A stretch of 19,214 bases of DNA. Source: Gammaproteobacteria bacterium (GTDB lineage Bacteria; Pseudomonadota; Gammaproteobacteria; Steroidobacterales; UBA11654). The first letter of the stretch is position 1. Each line of letters starts with the position of its first letter. Shown here one piece after another: positions 7,589 through 14,796 of the stretch. The stretch is taken from positions 1-19,214 of the forward strand of contig DTSX01000122.1 of NCBI GenBank assembly GCA_012965065.1, read 5' to 3'. The position numbers and the translations under genes were made by a program. The notes beneath the pieces are model-generated. The model was not told the origin of the DNA. It was given only the letters and a program-made list of their open reading frames with translations, and made no database searches.

Positions 7589-8734
7589 TCAATCAAGTTC
7601 CTGTATGTGTCGCTTGAATCTTGATGCCACTTGGGGCGGAGCTATTTTTGGTCTTAGCAAGTTGTTGCTGATGCCTGGCTCAGTTGGCATGTGAATAAAA
7701 GACAATTTATTTACCTGACTTGACAAATGTTTTTCCAGATCCGATAAGCTAATGTGCTTGGCCACATGAGAATACCCGGATGCTGTAGCAACCAGAGAGA
7801 AATCAATGGTTTTGGAAACGGTTTTCTGAGAACCAGTAGACTCGTATTCACCATTGTCCAAAAGGATATGAATTAGATTCTTAGGATTTTCATGGCAAAG
7901 ACTGGTTATTGCGCCTAAACGCATGAGCAGTGCACCATCTCCATCGACAACGATCACTCTAGCTGTTGGTTTTGTCTTTGCCAAACCCAATCCAATACTG
8001 ACAGCACAGCCCATTGAACCAACCATATAAAAATGGTTGGGACGATCAGCAATAGAATACAATTCTCTACTGGTGTAGCCGGTTGTTGCAATAATCAAAT
8101 CACCCCTTCCAGTGTTATCAACTATGGTTCTCAGCACCTTTTCCCTTTTCGGGTCAGGATGTGTCGATGGGCTTTCATAGCTGGTTTGTTCTTGTTTTAA
8201 GGCTTGATCTGAATGAGAGTCAATTTGATGAGGTTTAACTGAACCTTCCTTCATTACCAGTGCATGGGATATCCCTTGTCTCATAATCGAGGAAGCCACT
8301 GTTTCCAAGGTGTTCTTAATTTCTGAATTCTCAGTGGGGAAAAACGACCAAGGTACTTCCATTAAATCCAGTAGATCGGTAGTGATTTTACCCATCAATC
8401 GATGCTGCGGTTCATCGGGCGAAGCTGAAGGATCCCCTCTCAAGGTAACCACTATGAGAACAGGGATCTCAAATGTTTGCAATAGGGATGTAATAGGATT
8501 AACGACATTTCCCAAACCAGAATTCTGGAGCATAACCACGGGATATTGGCCTCCCAAATAGACTCCAGCAGCAATGGCAATGGCATCTCCCTCATTGGCA
8601 GCAGGAATATAATCAATCTCAGGAGAATCAATGATGTAGTTGATAAATTCTTTCAAAAATGAACATGGAACACCCGAATAGGAAGTGAAACCGTAATCCG
8701 TTGCTTCTTGAAGAAACAGTTCTGTATCAATCAT
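7589..8734 (-). CDS. aepY: Phosphonopyruvate decarboxylase (ThDP-dependent)
   Basis: This 381-residue protein has the usual length for the family. The N-terminal pyrimidine-binding half shows YSGVPCSFLKEFI (19-31) and PAANEGDAIAIAAG (44-57), where E48 is the expected catalytic glutamate. LQNSGLGNVVNP (69-80) is typical of phosphonopyruvate and sulfopyruvate decarboxylases. The C-terminal half contains VVDGDGALLMRLG (262-274) and LLDNGEYESTGSQ (291-303), the metal-diphosphate motif. The enzyme pulls the unfavourable PEP mutase reaction forward by decarboxylating phosphonopyruvate to phosphonoacetaldehyde. Residues 165-195 form a polar linker between the halves. The ATG overlaps the PEP mutase stop as ATGA, and the stop abuts the transaminase start, so the three core genes are likely translated together. 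Sulfopyruvate decarboxylase is excluded by context. Confidence 0.92.
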   Translation of the reverse strand: MIDTELFLQEATDYGFTSYSGVPCSFLKEFINYIIDSPEIDYIPAANEGDAIAIAAGVYLGGQYPVVMLQNSGLGNVVNPITSLLQTFEIPVLIVVTLRGDPSASPDEPQHRLMGKITTDLLDLMEVPWSFFPTENSEIKNTLETVASSIMRQGISHALVMKEGSVKPHQIDSHSDQALKQEQTSYESPSTHPDPKREKVLRTIVDNTGRGDLIIATTGYTSRELYSIADRPNHFYMVGSMGCAVSIGLGLAKTKPTARVIVVDGDGALLMRLGAITSLCHENPKNLIHILLDNGEYESTGSQKTVSKTIDFSLVATASGYSHVAKHISLSDLEKHLSSQVNKLSFIHMPTEPGISNNLLRPKIAPPQVASRFKRHIQELD

Positions 8735-10356
8735 AAGAAATTTCCTGCCCCAAGAAGGTCCTCCAAGGTATCAATATCAAGCCAATGTCCGGTGGTGTAA
8801 ACAACCTTAACTCTAGTTCCTTCAGAAACAAGATGGGTGAACAGATGGTGAAACTTGGCAGCATTAAAATCAGTTTCCTGTCGCATTTTGTTCATCGACT
8901 CTTTTAATGTTGGGATGATGTTTTTAGAAAATTTCACCACGCCCATCCACTCACCATCAATGATTTTAGGATCTAGGTTTTCAGCAGAAACTTTGAGAAA
9001 AATTTCATGGCTATAAGAATCTCTTGAATGCGGTTCAGAACAATGAACGTAGTCTGCTGCTCGCTCTTTGTTAACTGAGTCCTGCCATTGGGTATCAACA
9101 ACAATAACAACCTCGTCTTCAAAACCATCCATTAATTGCAATAGATACGGTTTGAACAAAACATCGCCGAAAGAGACAAAAAGATCTTGGTTGACGTCTA
9201 TTCCGAGAAGTGCCTTCTCAAAGGAAACCAACTCACTGGTATCGGCATAATCATCGTTGTCAACATAGCGGAGACTGGGCAAATCAATGGCTTCTTTTTG
9301 ATACCCCCTGACCACAGTAATCTCTCTGATTCCATGTTTGTTATATACATCAACAATGTGGCTCAGTATTGGTCTTTCCTTGATTTTGAGCATTGATTTT
9401 GGTTGTTGTTCCGTCAAACTGCCCATTGCCGAACCTCTTGAGGCAGCAAGAATAATAGCTGACTTTGTCTTAGGTTGTTGCGGCAGATACAGTTCCTCTG
9501 CTTGCAACAACTCAGAGACCCCTTGCAATCTGAAGATTTCGCTGACACTGGCTATCCGATCCTCCAACTCGACTACTGATTGGTTTTGAATAATTGAAGC
9601 GGCTGTTTGCTGCATTGCTTCAATGGCGCTTCGAATCATATGATTGGCCCAAATGGCAATGGAAAAACCTGCCTCGGTAAAAATCTCTGTCGGGGTAGAA
9701 TAATACTTCGTTGGCACTATAATTACCGGTAATCGATCGCCCCACTCCTCTTTAAAGGCAAGAATTTCTGATGGATTAGTCATTGCACTATGAATTAAAA
9801 TGGCATCGGAACCCGCCTGGTGGTAGGCTTCCGCTCTCTTGATTGCTTCGCTTAACCCCCAACCAGCAATAAATGCTTCAACTCTTGTAATAATTGAGAA
9901 TAGATCATCTTTTTGTGCATCTTTACCGGCCTTAATTCGACTGCAAAATTCATCGATGTCTGCCAGTTGTTGCTTGTTGCCGCCTATGAAGCTATTGGTC
10001 TTAGGATAGAGCTTATCCTCTATGCATACGGCTGCAATTTCTCTTTGCTCAAGCTTGCTGACCAATCGTCTGACATTATTGAAATTTCCATAGCCGGTAT
10101 CTCCATCAAGCATGATAGGAACAGAAGTTGCATCCGACATGAATTCAAGCACTTCCAAAACTTGTGTCCAGCTGGCCTCATTGCTGTCTCGAACTCCATA
10201 TTGTGCTGAAATTGCAAGTCCTCCAGCCCACAGACCCTTGAATCCCGATTCCTCTGCTATTTTTGCACTGATACCATTGTGCGCCTCAAGCAAAAATTCT
10301 AAATTTTGACTGTCAAGTAAGGTCCTAAATTGACTGGTTTTCTTCTCTTTTATCAT
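8731..10356 (-). CDS. aepX: Phosphoenolpyruvate phosphomutase fused to a nucleotidyltransferase domain
   Basis: This 541-residue two-domain protein has a PEP mutase at about 1-290, with FLLEAHNGISAKIAEESGFK (21-40), RDSNEASWTQ (56-65), LDGDTGYGNFNN (83-94, metal ligands) and the mutase-defining EDKLYPKTNS (113-122). EDKxxxxxNS separates PEP mutases from isocitrate-lyase relatives. PEP mutase forms the C-P bond (PEP to phosphonopyruvate). Residues about 297-541 are an NTP-transferase domain whose nucleotide loop is altered to LAASRGSAMG (303-312, consensus LAAGxGxRMG), followed by QQPKSM (317-322), SFGDV (395-399), EWMGVVKFS (469-477) and WLDIDTLEDL (525-534). I chose the ATG at 10356 because GGAG lies 5 bases upstream and the family N-terminus begins there. 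The in-frame ATG at 10482 would overlap UbiD by about 110 bases. The UbiD stop is 16 bases upstream. Confidence 0.93.
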   Translation of the reverse strand: MIKEKKTSQFRTLLDSQNLEFLLEAHNGISAKIAEESGFKGLWAGGLAISAQYGVRDSNEASWTQVLEVLEFMSDATSVPIMLDGDTGYGNFNNVRRLVSKLEQREIAAVCIEDKLYPKTNSFIGGNKQQLADIDEFCSRIKAGKDAQKDDLFSIITRVEAFIAGWGLSEAIKRAEAYHQAGSDAILIHSAMTNPSEILAFKEEWGDRLPVIIVPTKYYSTPTEIFTEAGFSIAIWANHMIRSAIEAMQQTAASIIQNQSVVELEDRIASVSEIFRLQGVSELLQAEELYLPQQPKTKSAIILAASRGSAMGSLTEQQPKSMLKIKERPILSHIVDVYNKHGIREITVVRGYQKEAIDLPSLRYVDNDDYADTSELVSFEKALLGIDVNQDLFVSFGDVLFKPYLLQLMDGFEDEVVIVVDTQWQDSVNKERAADYVHCSEPHSRDSYSHEIFLKVSAENLDPKIIDGEWMGVVKFSKNIIPTLKESMNKMRQETDFNAAKFHHLFTHLVSEGTRVKVVYTTGHWLDIDTLEDLLGAGNFL

Positions 10357-10372
10357 TCGCTCCAAACGATGA

Positions 10373-11872
10373 TCACAATAATCCTTTGAATTTTTCAGCA
10401 ATTGCTTCAACATCTTCTGCATCAGCATTACTGTATTCAGGATAGGATTGGAATCGTTCTGGAATCTTGATGGTGGCATCAAAGCCTATTTGCTCAGACT
10501 GAAGAGCAATCCCATGTCCTGGATCTTTTTCTGCTGAAGGATCCATTAAAAAAGCGTGGCCAGATTTGTTGATGATGGAATCCGTGTAAGGTTGCACTCT
10601 GGTATTTATTGCCCACTCTACTTCAGACAAATCATAGGGATTGACATCAGGACCGACGACGACCACAATTTTTGCTGTCTTACCCCATCTTCCACTTGCA
10701 TCCCAGACAGATTGTAAAACAAACTTACCGAATTCAGAATGAGGTTTCTGAGCACCGTCAACAGACAATTGAACAAAATAACTAAGATTTGGAGTTACTA
10801 CAACATCTTGAACTTCAGGGATTTTTGCCTGTAAATCACTCAACAATTCCCCTTCAATTGGCATGCAAGCCATATAGTTGTGATCAAATGGTGGTTGCAT
10901 TTCCATTGTCGAATACCATATTGGGTTTTTGCGATGGGTGATGGATTGAATCTCTATAAGGGGAAAAAGTTGTGCATCATCATAGTAACCCACTGGGTTA
11001 GAGTGAGGACCAATGGTAACGTCTTGATCAGGCAAAAATTTTCCCTCAAGTATCCATTCTGCTGTAGCCGGAACTGCAATATCAATTGTCTCACAGTCAA
11101 CCACATCCACTGGTGCGCCTCTCAAACCACCTGCAAAATCCATCTCATCTAAACCGAATGCAATACTTGTTGCCGCTGCTATTTGTACAACAGGGTCAAC
11201 AATGCATGCAATAGCCACTTCAAGTGGCTGCTTCATCTCCTGTGCTTTTGCCCAATGAATTCCAACATCGTTTCCTGGGGGATTCCAGAATGCGAAAATT
11301 GATAGGCATTTCTTTTGCTCGTCTTCGGAATAAACATCACCGTGAGGATGTGAAGCATTCCACAGTTGCGTTAGCCGATAACACCCTGTGTTGGGTATAC
11401 CGGTCTCTGGATCTTTTGTTATCACCACGGCATTTGTGATATAGGCAGGTCCTTCTTTTCCAAACCACACATGCGGCAGCTGTTTTCCTATATCGATGTC
11501 TTTACGTTCAATCTTAATTTCCTTGCAAGGTGCTTTAGAGCTCTCAATTTTTCTGGGTTTATGCCATAAGGATTTATCAGTCAAAACTTCAGCATGCCTG
11601 AGTTTGCTTTCCAGGGGGTCTTCTTTACCAAGAATCATGGATGTTCTTTCACGAGTGCCATATGGATTAAACAAAACTGGGATATCAGGACAATTGTATC
11701 CAGACAAGTTATTGAGCATCAGAGCGGGTCCATTGGAATTGTGTATAAACCTCATCAAGGGTTGCAATTCTGTTGTTCCCCTTGCCACATTGAGTTCTAT
11801 ATCAATCTCTTTTAATTGATCTTTACTCTTTAGTAACTGAATGTACCCTCGCATGTCATCAAACGCTATCAT
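10373..11872 (-). CDS. UbiD-family decarboxylase homologue with altered active site
   Basis: This 499-residue protein is close to the usual UbiD length. Family blocks include FDDMRGYIQLL (4-14), GCYRLTQ (163-169), a GIHWAK metal/prenyl-FMN segment (204-209), ETIDIAVPATAEWILEG (261-277), VGYYDDAQLFPLIEIQSIT (294-312), HNYM (331-334), SVWDASGRWGKTAKIVVVV (388-406) and EVEWAINTRVQP (417-428). UbiD enzymes use prenyl-FMN for reversible decarboxylation of unsaturated or aromatic acids, with an Arg plus two acidic residues. The Arg is present (R166). The EGPFGE/EGPYGD motif is replaced by IGPHSN (287-292), so both acids are gone. The ATG at 11872 has GGAG-type sites just upstream and gives the standard N-terminus; an in-frame alternative at 11908 adds 12 atypical residues. 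It heads the phosphonate operon, 16 bases before the PEP mutase. Substrate and activity are unknown. Confidence 0.87.
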   Translation of the reverse strand: MIAFDDMRGYIQLLKSKDQLKEIDIELNVARGTTELQPLMRFIHNSNGPALMLNNLSGYNCPDIPVLFNPYGTRERTSMILGKEDPLESKLRHAEVLTDKSLWHKPRKIESSKAPCKEIKIERKDIDIGKQLPHVWFGKEGPAYITNAVVITKDPETGIPNTGCYRLTQLWNASHPHGDVYSEDEQKKCLSIFAFWNPPGNDVGIHWAKAQEMKQPLEVAIACIVDPVVQIAAATSIAFGLDEMDFAGGLRGAPVDVVDCETIDIAVPATAEWILEGKFLPDQDVTIGPHSNPVGYYDDAQLFPLIEIQSITHRKNPIWYSTMEMQPPFDHNYMACMPIEGELLSDLQAKIPEVQDVVVTPNLSYFVQLSVDGAQKPHSEFGKFVLQSVWDASGRWGKTAKIVVVVGPDVNPYDLSEVEWAINTRVQPYTDSIINKSGHAFLMDPSAEKDPGHGIALQSEQIGFDATIKIPERFQSYPEYSNADAEDVEAIAEKFKGLL

Positions 11873-11931
11873 CTGCTCCCAACTCCTAAGTAGCAGCCAA
11901 AACTGCAAATTTTCAACTATAAAAAGTGATT

Positions 11932-11937
11932 ATTATA
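11932..11937 (-). promoter_or_regulatory. Candidate extended -10 promoter of the nine-gene phosphonate operon
   Basis: On the minus strand a perfect TATAAT is preceded by TGG, an extended -10 element. The -35 match is poor (TTATCC with a 15-base spacer). Predicted transcription starts near 11925, about 53 bases before the UbiD ATG at 11872; the leader contains AGGAG and GGGAG. No other strong promoter or terminator is visible between here and 1043, so the whole operon could be read from it. Confidence 0.5.
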
Positions 11938-12010
11938 CCAAGATAAACATTAGGATAATTTTTTTGTAAGCTATAGAATAACCCACTGATTAGTATTTCT
12001 GAGGCATTGT

Positions 12011-12799
12011 ATGGAACGAAAAGTTGCGATAGTTACCGGTTCAGCCACCGGGGTTGGTGCTGCTACTGCAGTTTTACTTGCTGAAAAGGGGTGTAATGTA
12101 ATTATCAACTACACCAAAAGCAAGAAAGAAGCAGATGAAACAGCAGAAATCATTCGAAAGAAAGGAATTGAAGCCATTGTCTGCCAAGGGGATGTTGCAA
12201 ACGATGATGATTGCAGAGCAATGGCACAAACTGCAGTTGATGCTTGGGGTAGAATTGATTATTTGGTCAACAATGCAGGGAAAACAAAATTCAATCCATT
12301 CCCTAATTTAGAGGGTTTAACAAAGGAGGATTTTCTTGATATCTATGCGGTAAATGTGGTTGGGGCTTATCAGATGGTCCGTGCAGTTGAACCGCATATG
12401 AGAAAATTAGGCAAAGGAGCTATTGTCAATAATTCTTCCATTGGGGGGGTAACGGGAATTGGTTCCTCAATTGCCTATGCTGCCTCTAAAGCAGCTTTAA
12501 ATATGATGACTAAATCTCTTGCACATGTTCTTGGCCCTGAAATTAGAATTAATAGCGTTGCTCCAGGGTTGATCCAAACGAGGTGGTTAAAAGAAGGTCT
12601 GCAAGATGGGGCTTATGAAAAAATGCTTCAGCAAGCACAAAAGCAATTGCCACTGAAAGAAGTTGCGACAGCAGAGGATGTAGCCGAATCCCTAGTCTGG
12701 TTTTTGGAAGGAGCTAAGCTGGTTACGGGTGAGGTGTTAATTGTTGATAGTGGCATTCACCTAGGGATACTGCCTGGATATTCGAGAGGTGACGACTGA
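12011..12799 (+). CDS. Short-chain dehydrogenase/reductase (FabG-like)
   Basis: This 262-residue classical SDR has all the expected motifs. The nucleotide-binding TGSATGVG is at 9-16, a GDV turn at 60-62 and NNAG at 87-90. The catalytic set is N115, S143, Y156 and K160 (YAASK, 156-160), with the VAPGLIQT loop at 183-190. It is probably an NAD(P)H-dependent cytoplasmic oxidoreductase; the substrate cannot be read from sequence. GAGG lies 6 bases before the ATG. It is divergent from the UbiD-headed operon (138 bases between starts) and convergent with the FMN split-barrel gene (13-base gap, no terminator seen). With UbiX and the hydrolase-like protein nearby it may belong to a small-acid metabolism module. 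Involvement in phosphonate tailoring cannot be excluded. Confidence 0.88.
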   Translation: MERKVAIVTGSATGVGAATAVLLAEKGCNVIINYTKSKKEADETAEIIRKKGIEAIVCQGDVANDDDCRAMAQTAVDAWGRIDYLVNNAGKTKFNPFPNLEGLTKEDFLDIYAVNVVGAYQMVRAVEPHMRKLGKGAIVNNSSIGGVTGIGSSIAYAASKAALNMMTKSLAHVLGPEIRINSVAPGLIQTRWLKEGLQDGAYEKMLQQAQKQLPLKEVATAEDVAESLVWFLEGAKLVTGEVLIVDSGIHLGILPGYSRGDD

Positions 12800-12812
12800 G
12801 GATTGAATTGGT

Positions 12813-13331
12813 CTATTCTTTTATCAACCAAGTTTGATTCTTAAGTTCAATCTCTTCTTTTGAGCCAAAACCCAAAGAATTATCCAACAATCTGATCCAA
12901 TCGGGTTTAAAACGGAAGACACTTATCGATCTGAATTGCTCCGCGATTTTCTTTTCATCCTCTGTCTCTGGAAGCTCCAAAAGTCGATGAATGGAACTGA
13001 ATTTTTGCCTGTATACATTGAGGACAGCCTCACGTTTGTGTTCTGGAAGTTTGTTCACACTGCCCTGCAATTGCAATCCTTTGATCTGCATCCAATCGCT
13101 GACGTCTTGATTAATGGTCGCTGATACTCTTCTATTCTGAGAAATTCCCTGAATATGCTTGGATTGGTCAAAGGAAATAAAATAGATATTCAGTTCTTTA
13201 TCGGAGACATAAAACACACTTGCAGACCATAACTCTTGTTTGGCCATGGTTGCAATTGATATTGTATGGTGTTTGTTGAGAAATAATTCTATGCGTTGGA
13301 GTAAATCATTTACTGGATCATGACTACTCAT
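12813..13331 (-). CDS. FMN split-barrel (pyridoxamine 5'-phosphate oxidase-like) protein
   Basis: This 172-residue protein has the split-barrel pattern HTISIATMAKQELWSASVFY (22-41), LNIYFISFDQSKHIQGISQN (47-66) and RRVSATIN (67-74). It ends with FKPDWIRLLDNSLGFGSKEE (141-160), a tail typical of the YhbP-like branch of the PNPOx superfamily. Such proteins usually bind FMN or another flavin and have diverse or unknown reductase roles; true PdxH is longer and differs at its C-terminus. The chosen ATG overlaps the UbiX stop by 8 bases (ATGAGTAG). A TTG at 13343 is a possible alternative, and neither has a clear Shine-Dalgarno sequence. Coupling with UbiX suggests a shared flavin theme, for example reduction or handling of prenyl-FMN, but that is inference. 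Confidence 0.78.
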   Translation of the reverse strand: MSSHDPVNDLLQRIELFLNKHHTISIATMAKQELWSASVFYVSDKELNIYFISFDQSKHIQGISQNRRVSATINQDVSDWMQIKGLQLQGSVNKLPEHKREAVLNVYRQKFSSIHRLLELPETEDEKKIAEQFRSISVFRFKPDWIRLLDNSLGFGSKEEIELKNQTWLIKE

Positions 13332-13905
13332 TTTTTGAACCAATGCCTTGCCATCTTTTCACAATGTCATTGTCAAGCCCAATCAAATCTAAGACTCTTC
13401 CGACCGTGTGATTGATGATGTCATCAATTGATTCTGGATGATTGTAAAAAGCAGGGTTCGGAGGAACAAGGGTTGCCCCCATAAGTGATGCTTTGTAAAG
13501 AAGTTCACAATGACCTGTATGCAGGGGTGTTTCTCTTGGAACAAGAATCAGTTGCCTTCTTTCCTTCAAAACCACATCGGCTGCCCTGACAATGAGATTA
13601 TTGGCATAGGAAGTCACAACTCCTGACAAAGTTCTCATTGAGCAAGGGATAATAACCATCGTCTTGGTTTTAAATGAGCCACTGGCAATACTCGCACCCA
13701 GATTTCTGTTGCTATGCACAACATCAGCCAACTGCTCAAGAGTTTTCAGATCGAAATCGGTTTCAAGAGAAATATTCAGCTTACCGCCTGGGGTAATTAC
13801 CAAATGCGTCTCAATGTCCGAAAGATCCTGCAAGACCTGCAGCAAACGAATCCCATAAATAACGCCGCTTGCTCCTGAAATTCCAATAATGATCCTATCC
13901 ATCAT
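13324..13905 (-). CDS. ubiX: Flavin prenyltransferase UbiX
   Basis: This 193-residue protein is highly similar to E. coli UbiX over its whole length. It has IIIGISGASGVIYGIRLLQV (5-24), DIETHLVIT (30-38), SLETDFDL (46-53), ASGSFKT (74-80), PCSMRTLSG (87-95), RAADVVLKERRQL (107-119), PRETPLHTGH (123-132), PPNPAFYNHP (148-157) and a C-terminal RWQG. UbiX attaches a dimethylallyl group to FMN to make prenyl-FMN, the cofactor that UbiD-family enzymes need. The UbiD homologue of this window is 1.5 kb away in another transcription unit. I chose the ATG at 13905; a GTG at 13911 and an ATG at 13902 are alternatives. There is no Shine-Dalgarno sequence, but a TATAAT ends exactly 6 bases before the ATG, which suggests a leaderless mRNA. 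Confidence 0.95.
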   Translation of the reverse strand: MMDRIIIGISGASGVIYGIRLLQVLQDLSDIETHLVITPGGKLNISLETDFDLKTLEQLADVVHSNRNLGASIASGSFKTKTMVIIPCSMRTLSGVVTSYANNLIVRAADVVLKERRQLILVPRETPLHTGHCELLYKASLMGATLVPPNPAFYNHPESIDDIINHTVGRVLDLIGLDNDIVKRWQGIGSKNE

Positions 13906-13911
13906 CAGCAC

Positions 13912-13917
13912 ATTATA
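13912..13917 (-). promoter_or_regulatory. -10 box touching the ubiX start codon (possible leaderless promoter)
   Basis: The minus strand reads TATAAT, then GTGCTG, then ATG. With the usual 6-7 bases between the -10 box and the first transcribed base, transcription would begin on the A or T of the ubiX ATG. The -35 region is weak (a TAGCTT-like hexamer). Confidence 0.4.
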
Positions 13918-13980
13918 ACTTTTAAGCTTATGGAAGCTATTTTAAATGGGTCTTCGATTCAGTTCTAACCAATTCAACTT

Positions 13981-13986
13981 TATACT
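13981..13986 (+). promoter_or_regulatory. -10 box next to the hydrolase-like start codon (possible leaderless promoter)
   Basis: TATACT ends 9 bases before the ATG at 13996, and the intervening bases (ACCTATCTG) contain no Shine-Dalgarno sequence. The predicted leader is only 2-3 bases. It is divergent from the ubiX -10 box, about 64 bases away. Confidence 0.35.
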
Positions 13987-13995
13987 ACCTATCTG

Positions 13996-14796
13996 ATGAA
14001 CAAAATAAGAAAAGCCTATGTCGATGCTGCCAATGATCAAATTCACTACCTGTACTCAAACGGTCAAGGCATACCTTTATTGCTTTTTCATAGAACACCG
14101 GCGAGTTCTGTTATCTATGAAAGAATGATGGAAAAAATGATGGGCAGTCGGCCAATATTTGCATTAGACACCCCAGGATTTGGGGAATCATTTAACCCTG
14201 AAGGAATGCCGAGTGTCATTGATTATCGTGATTGGTTTTGCGAAGCAATTGATAATCTTGGAATTTCATCCTTTCATATCTATGCTCACCATACAGGGAC
14301 TCACATAGCCACTGAAATTGCTGTTTACTGGAAAAATCGGGTGCAATCTTTAATGCTCAATGGTGTTGCTTACCTTACTGAGAAAGAACGACTGGAATTT
14401 GCTAAAAAAATACTTCCTGCTACAAGGCCAGATGAAGACGGTAGATATCTGATGGAAACATGGAAGATCATCAAAAGTCTGTTTCCCTCATTTGATCGAA
14501 ACCTAGTCCATTTGGAATTCATAGGGGCTTTAAGGGCAATGGACGGAAGAGATCAAGCATTCCGTGCAATTTGGGACCAAGAATTTACTAAAGTTCTTCG
14601 CCAAGTGGAATGCCCTGTATTTGCTATGTCTGCAGCTAATGATTTCTTTGCAGGATACCTTGACCGAATAAAAGAAAACATTCCTTCTGCCCGTATAGCA
14701 TTACTTGGAAATGCAATTGTGGCGTCGCCAGAACTGGATACCGATAATACGGTGAGATTGTTGAATGAATTTATGTCTGATGTTGAATCCGGCTAA
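13996..14796 (+). CDS. Alpha/beta-hydrolase-fold protein with non-canonical nucleophile site
   Basis: This 266-residue protein has the alpha/beta-hydrolase layout. LLLFHRTPASS (28-38) is the oxyanion-loop region, and FALDTPGFGESFNPE (55-69) is followed by the nucleophile-elbow region YAHHTGTHIATEIA (96-109) and ANDFFAG (214-220). The elbow consensus GxSxG is here A-H-H-T-G (97-101), so histidine 99 sits where the serine should be. The C-terminal region that normally carries the catalytic histidine (about 236-250) has none. D216 may be the acid position. A similar HHTG elbow occurs, as far as I recall, in some uncharacterised relatives, so this may be a subfamily with different chemistry or a non-enzymatic protein. 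The substrate is unknown. Its stop shares bases with the stop of the convergent DUF4399 gene. Confidence 0.8.
   Translation: MNKIRKAYVDAANDQIHYLYSNGQGIPLLLFHRTPASSVIYERMMEKMMGSRPIFALDTPGFGESFNPEGMPSVIDYRDWFCEAIDNLGISSFHIYAHHTGTHIATEIAVYWKNRVQSLMLNGVAYLTEKERLEFAKKILPATRPDEDGRYLMETWKIIKSLFPSFDRNLVHLEFIGALRAMDGRDQAFRAIWDQEFTKVLRQVECPVFAMSAANDFFAGYLDRIKENIPSARIALLGNAIVASPELDTDNTVRLLNEFMSDVESG

Noticed and set aside
9068..9589. Several short plus-strand frames opposite the PEP mutase fusion
   Set aside because: They are mutually overlapping and lie antisense to a well-supported gene, with no recognisable protein pattern.
8731..10482. Longer PEP mutase start at 10482
   Set aside because: The extra 42 residues are unlike the family N-terminus and overlap the UbiD-like gene by about 110 bases. 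The ATG at 10356 has GGAG 5 bases upstream and fits the family start.
10373..11908. Longer UbiD-like start at 11908
   Set aside because: The added 12 residues are not family-like, and the ATG at 11872 has a good ribosome binding site. The longer form would also shorten the leader from the likely promoter.
12799..12813. Possible terminator between the convergent SDR and split-barrel genes
   Set aside because: The 13-base gap and flanks show no stable stem followed by a T run.
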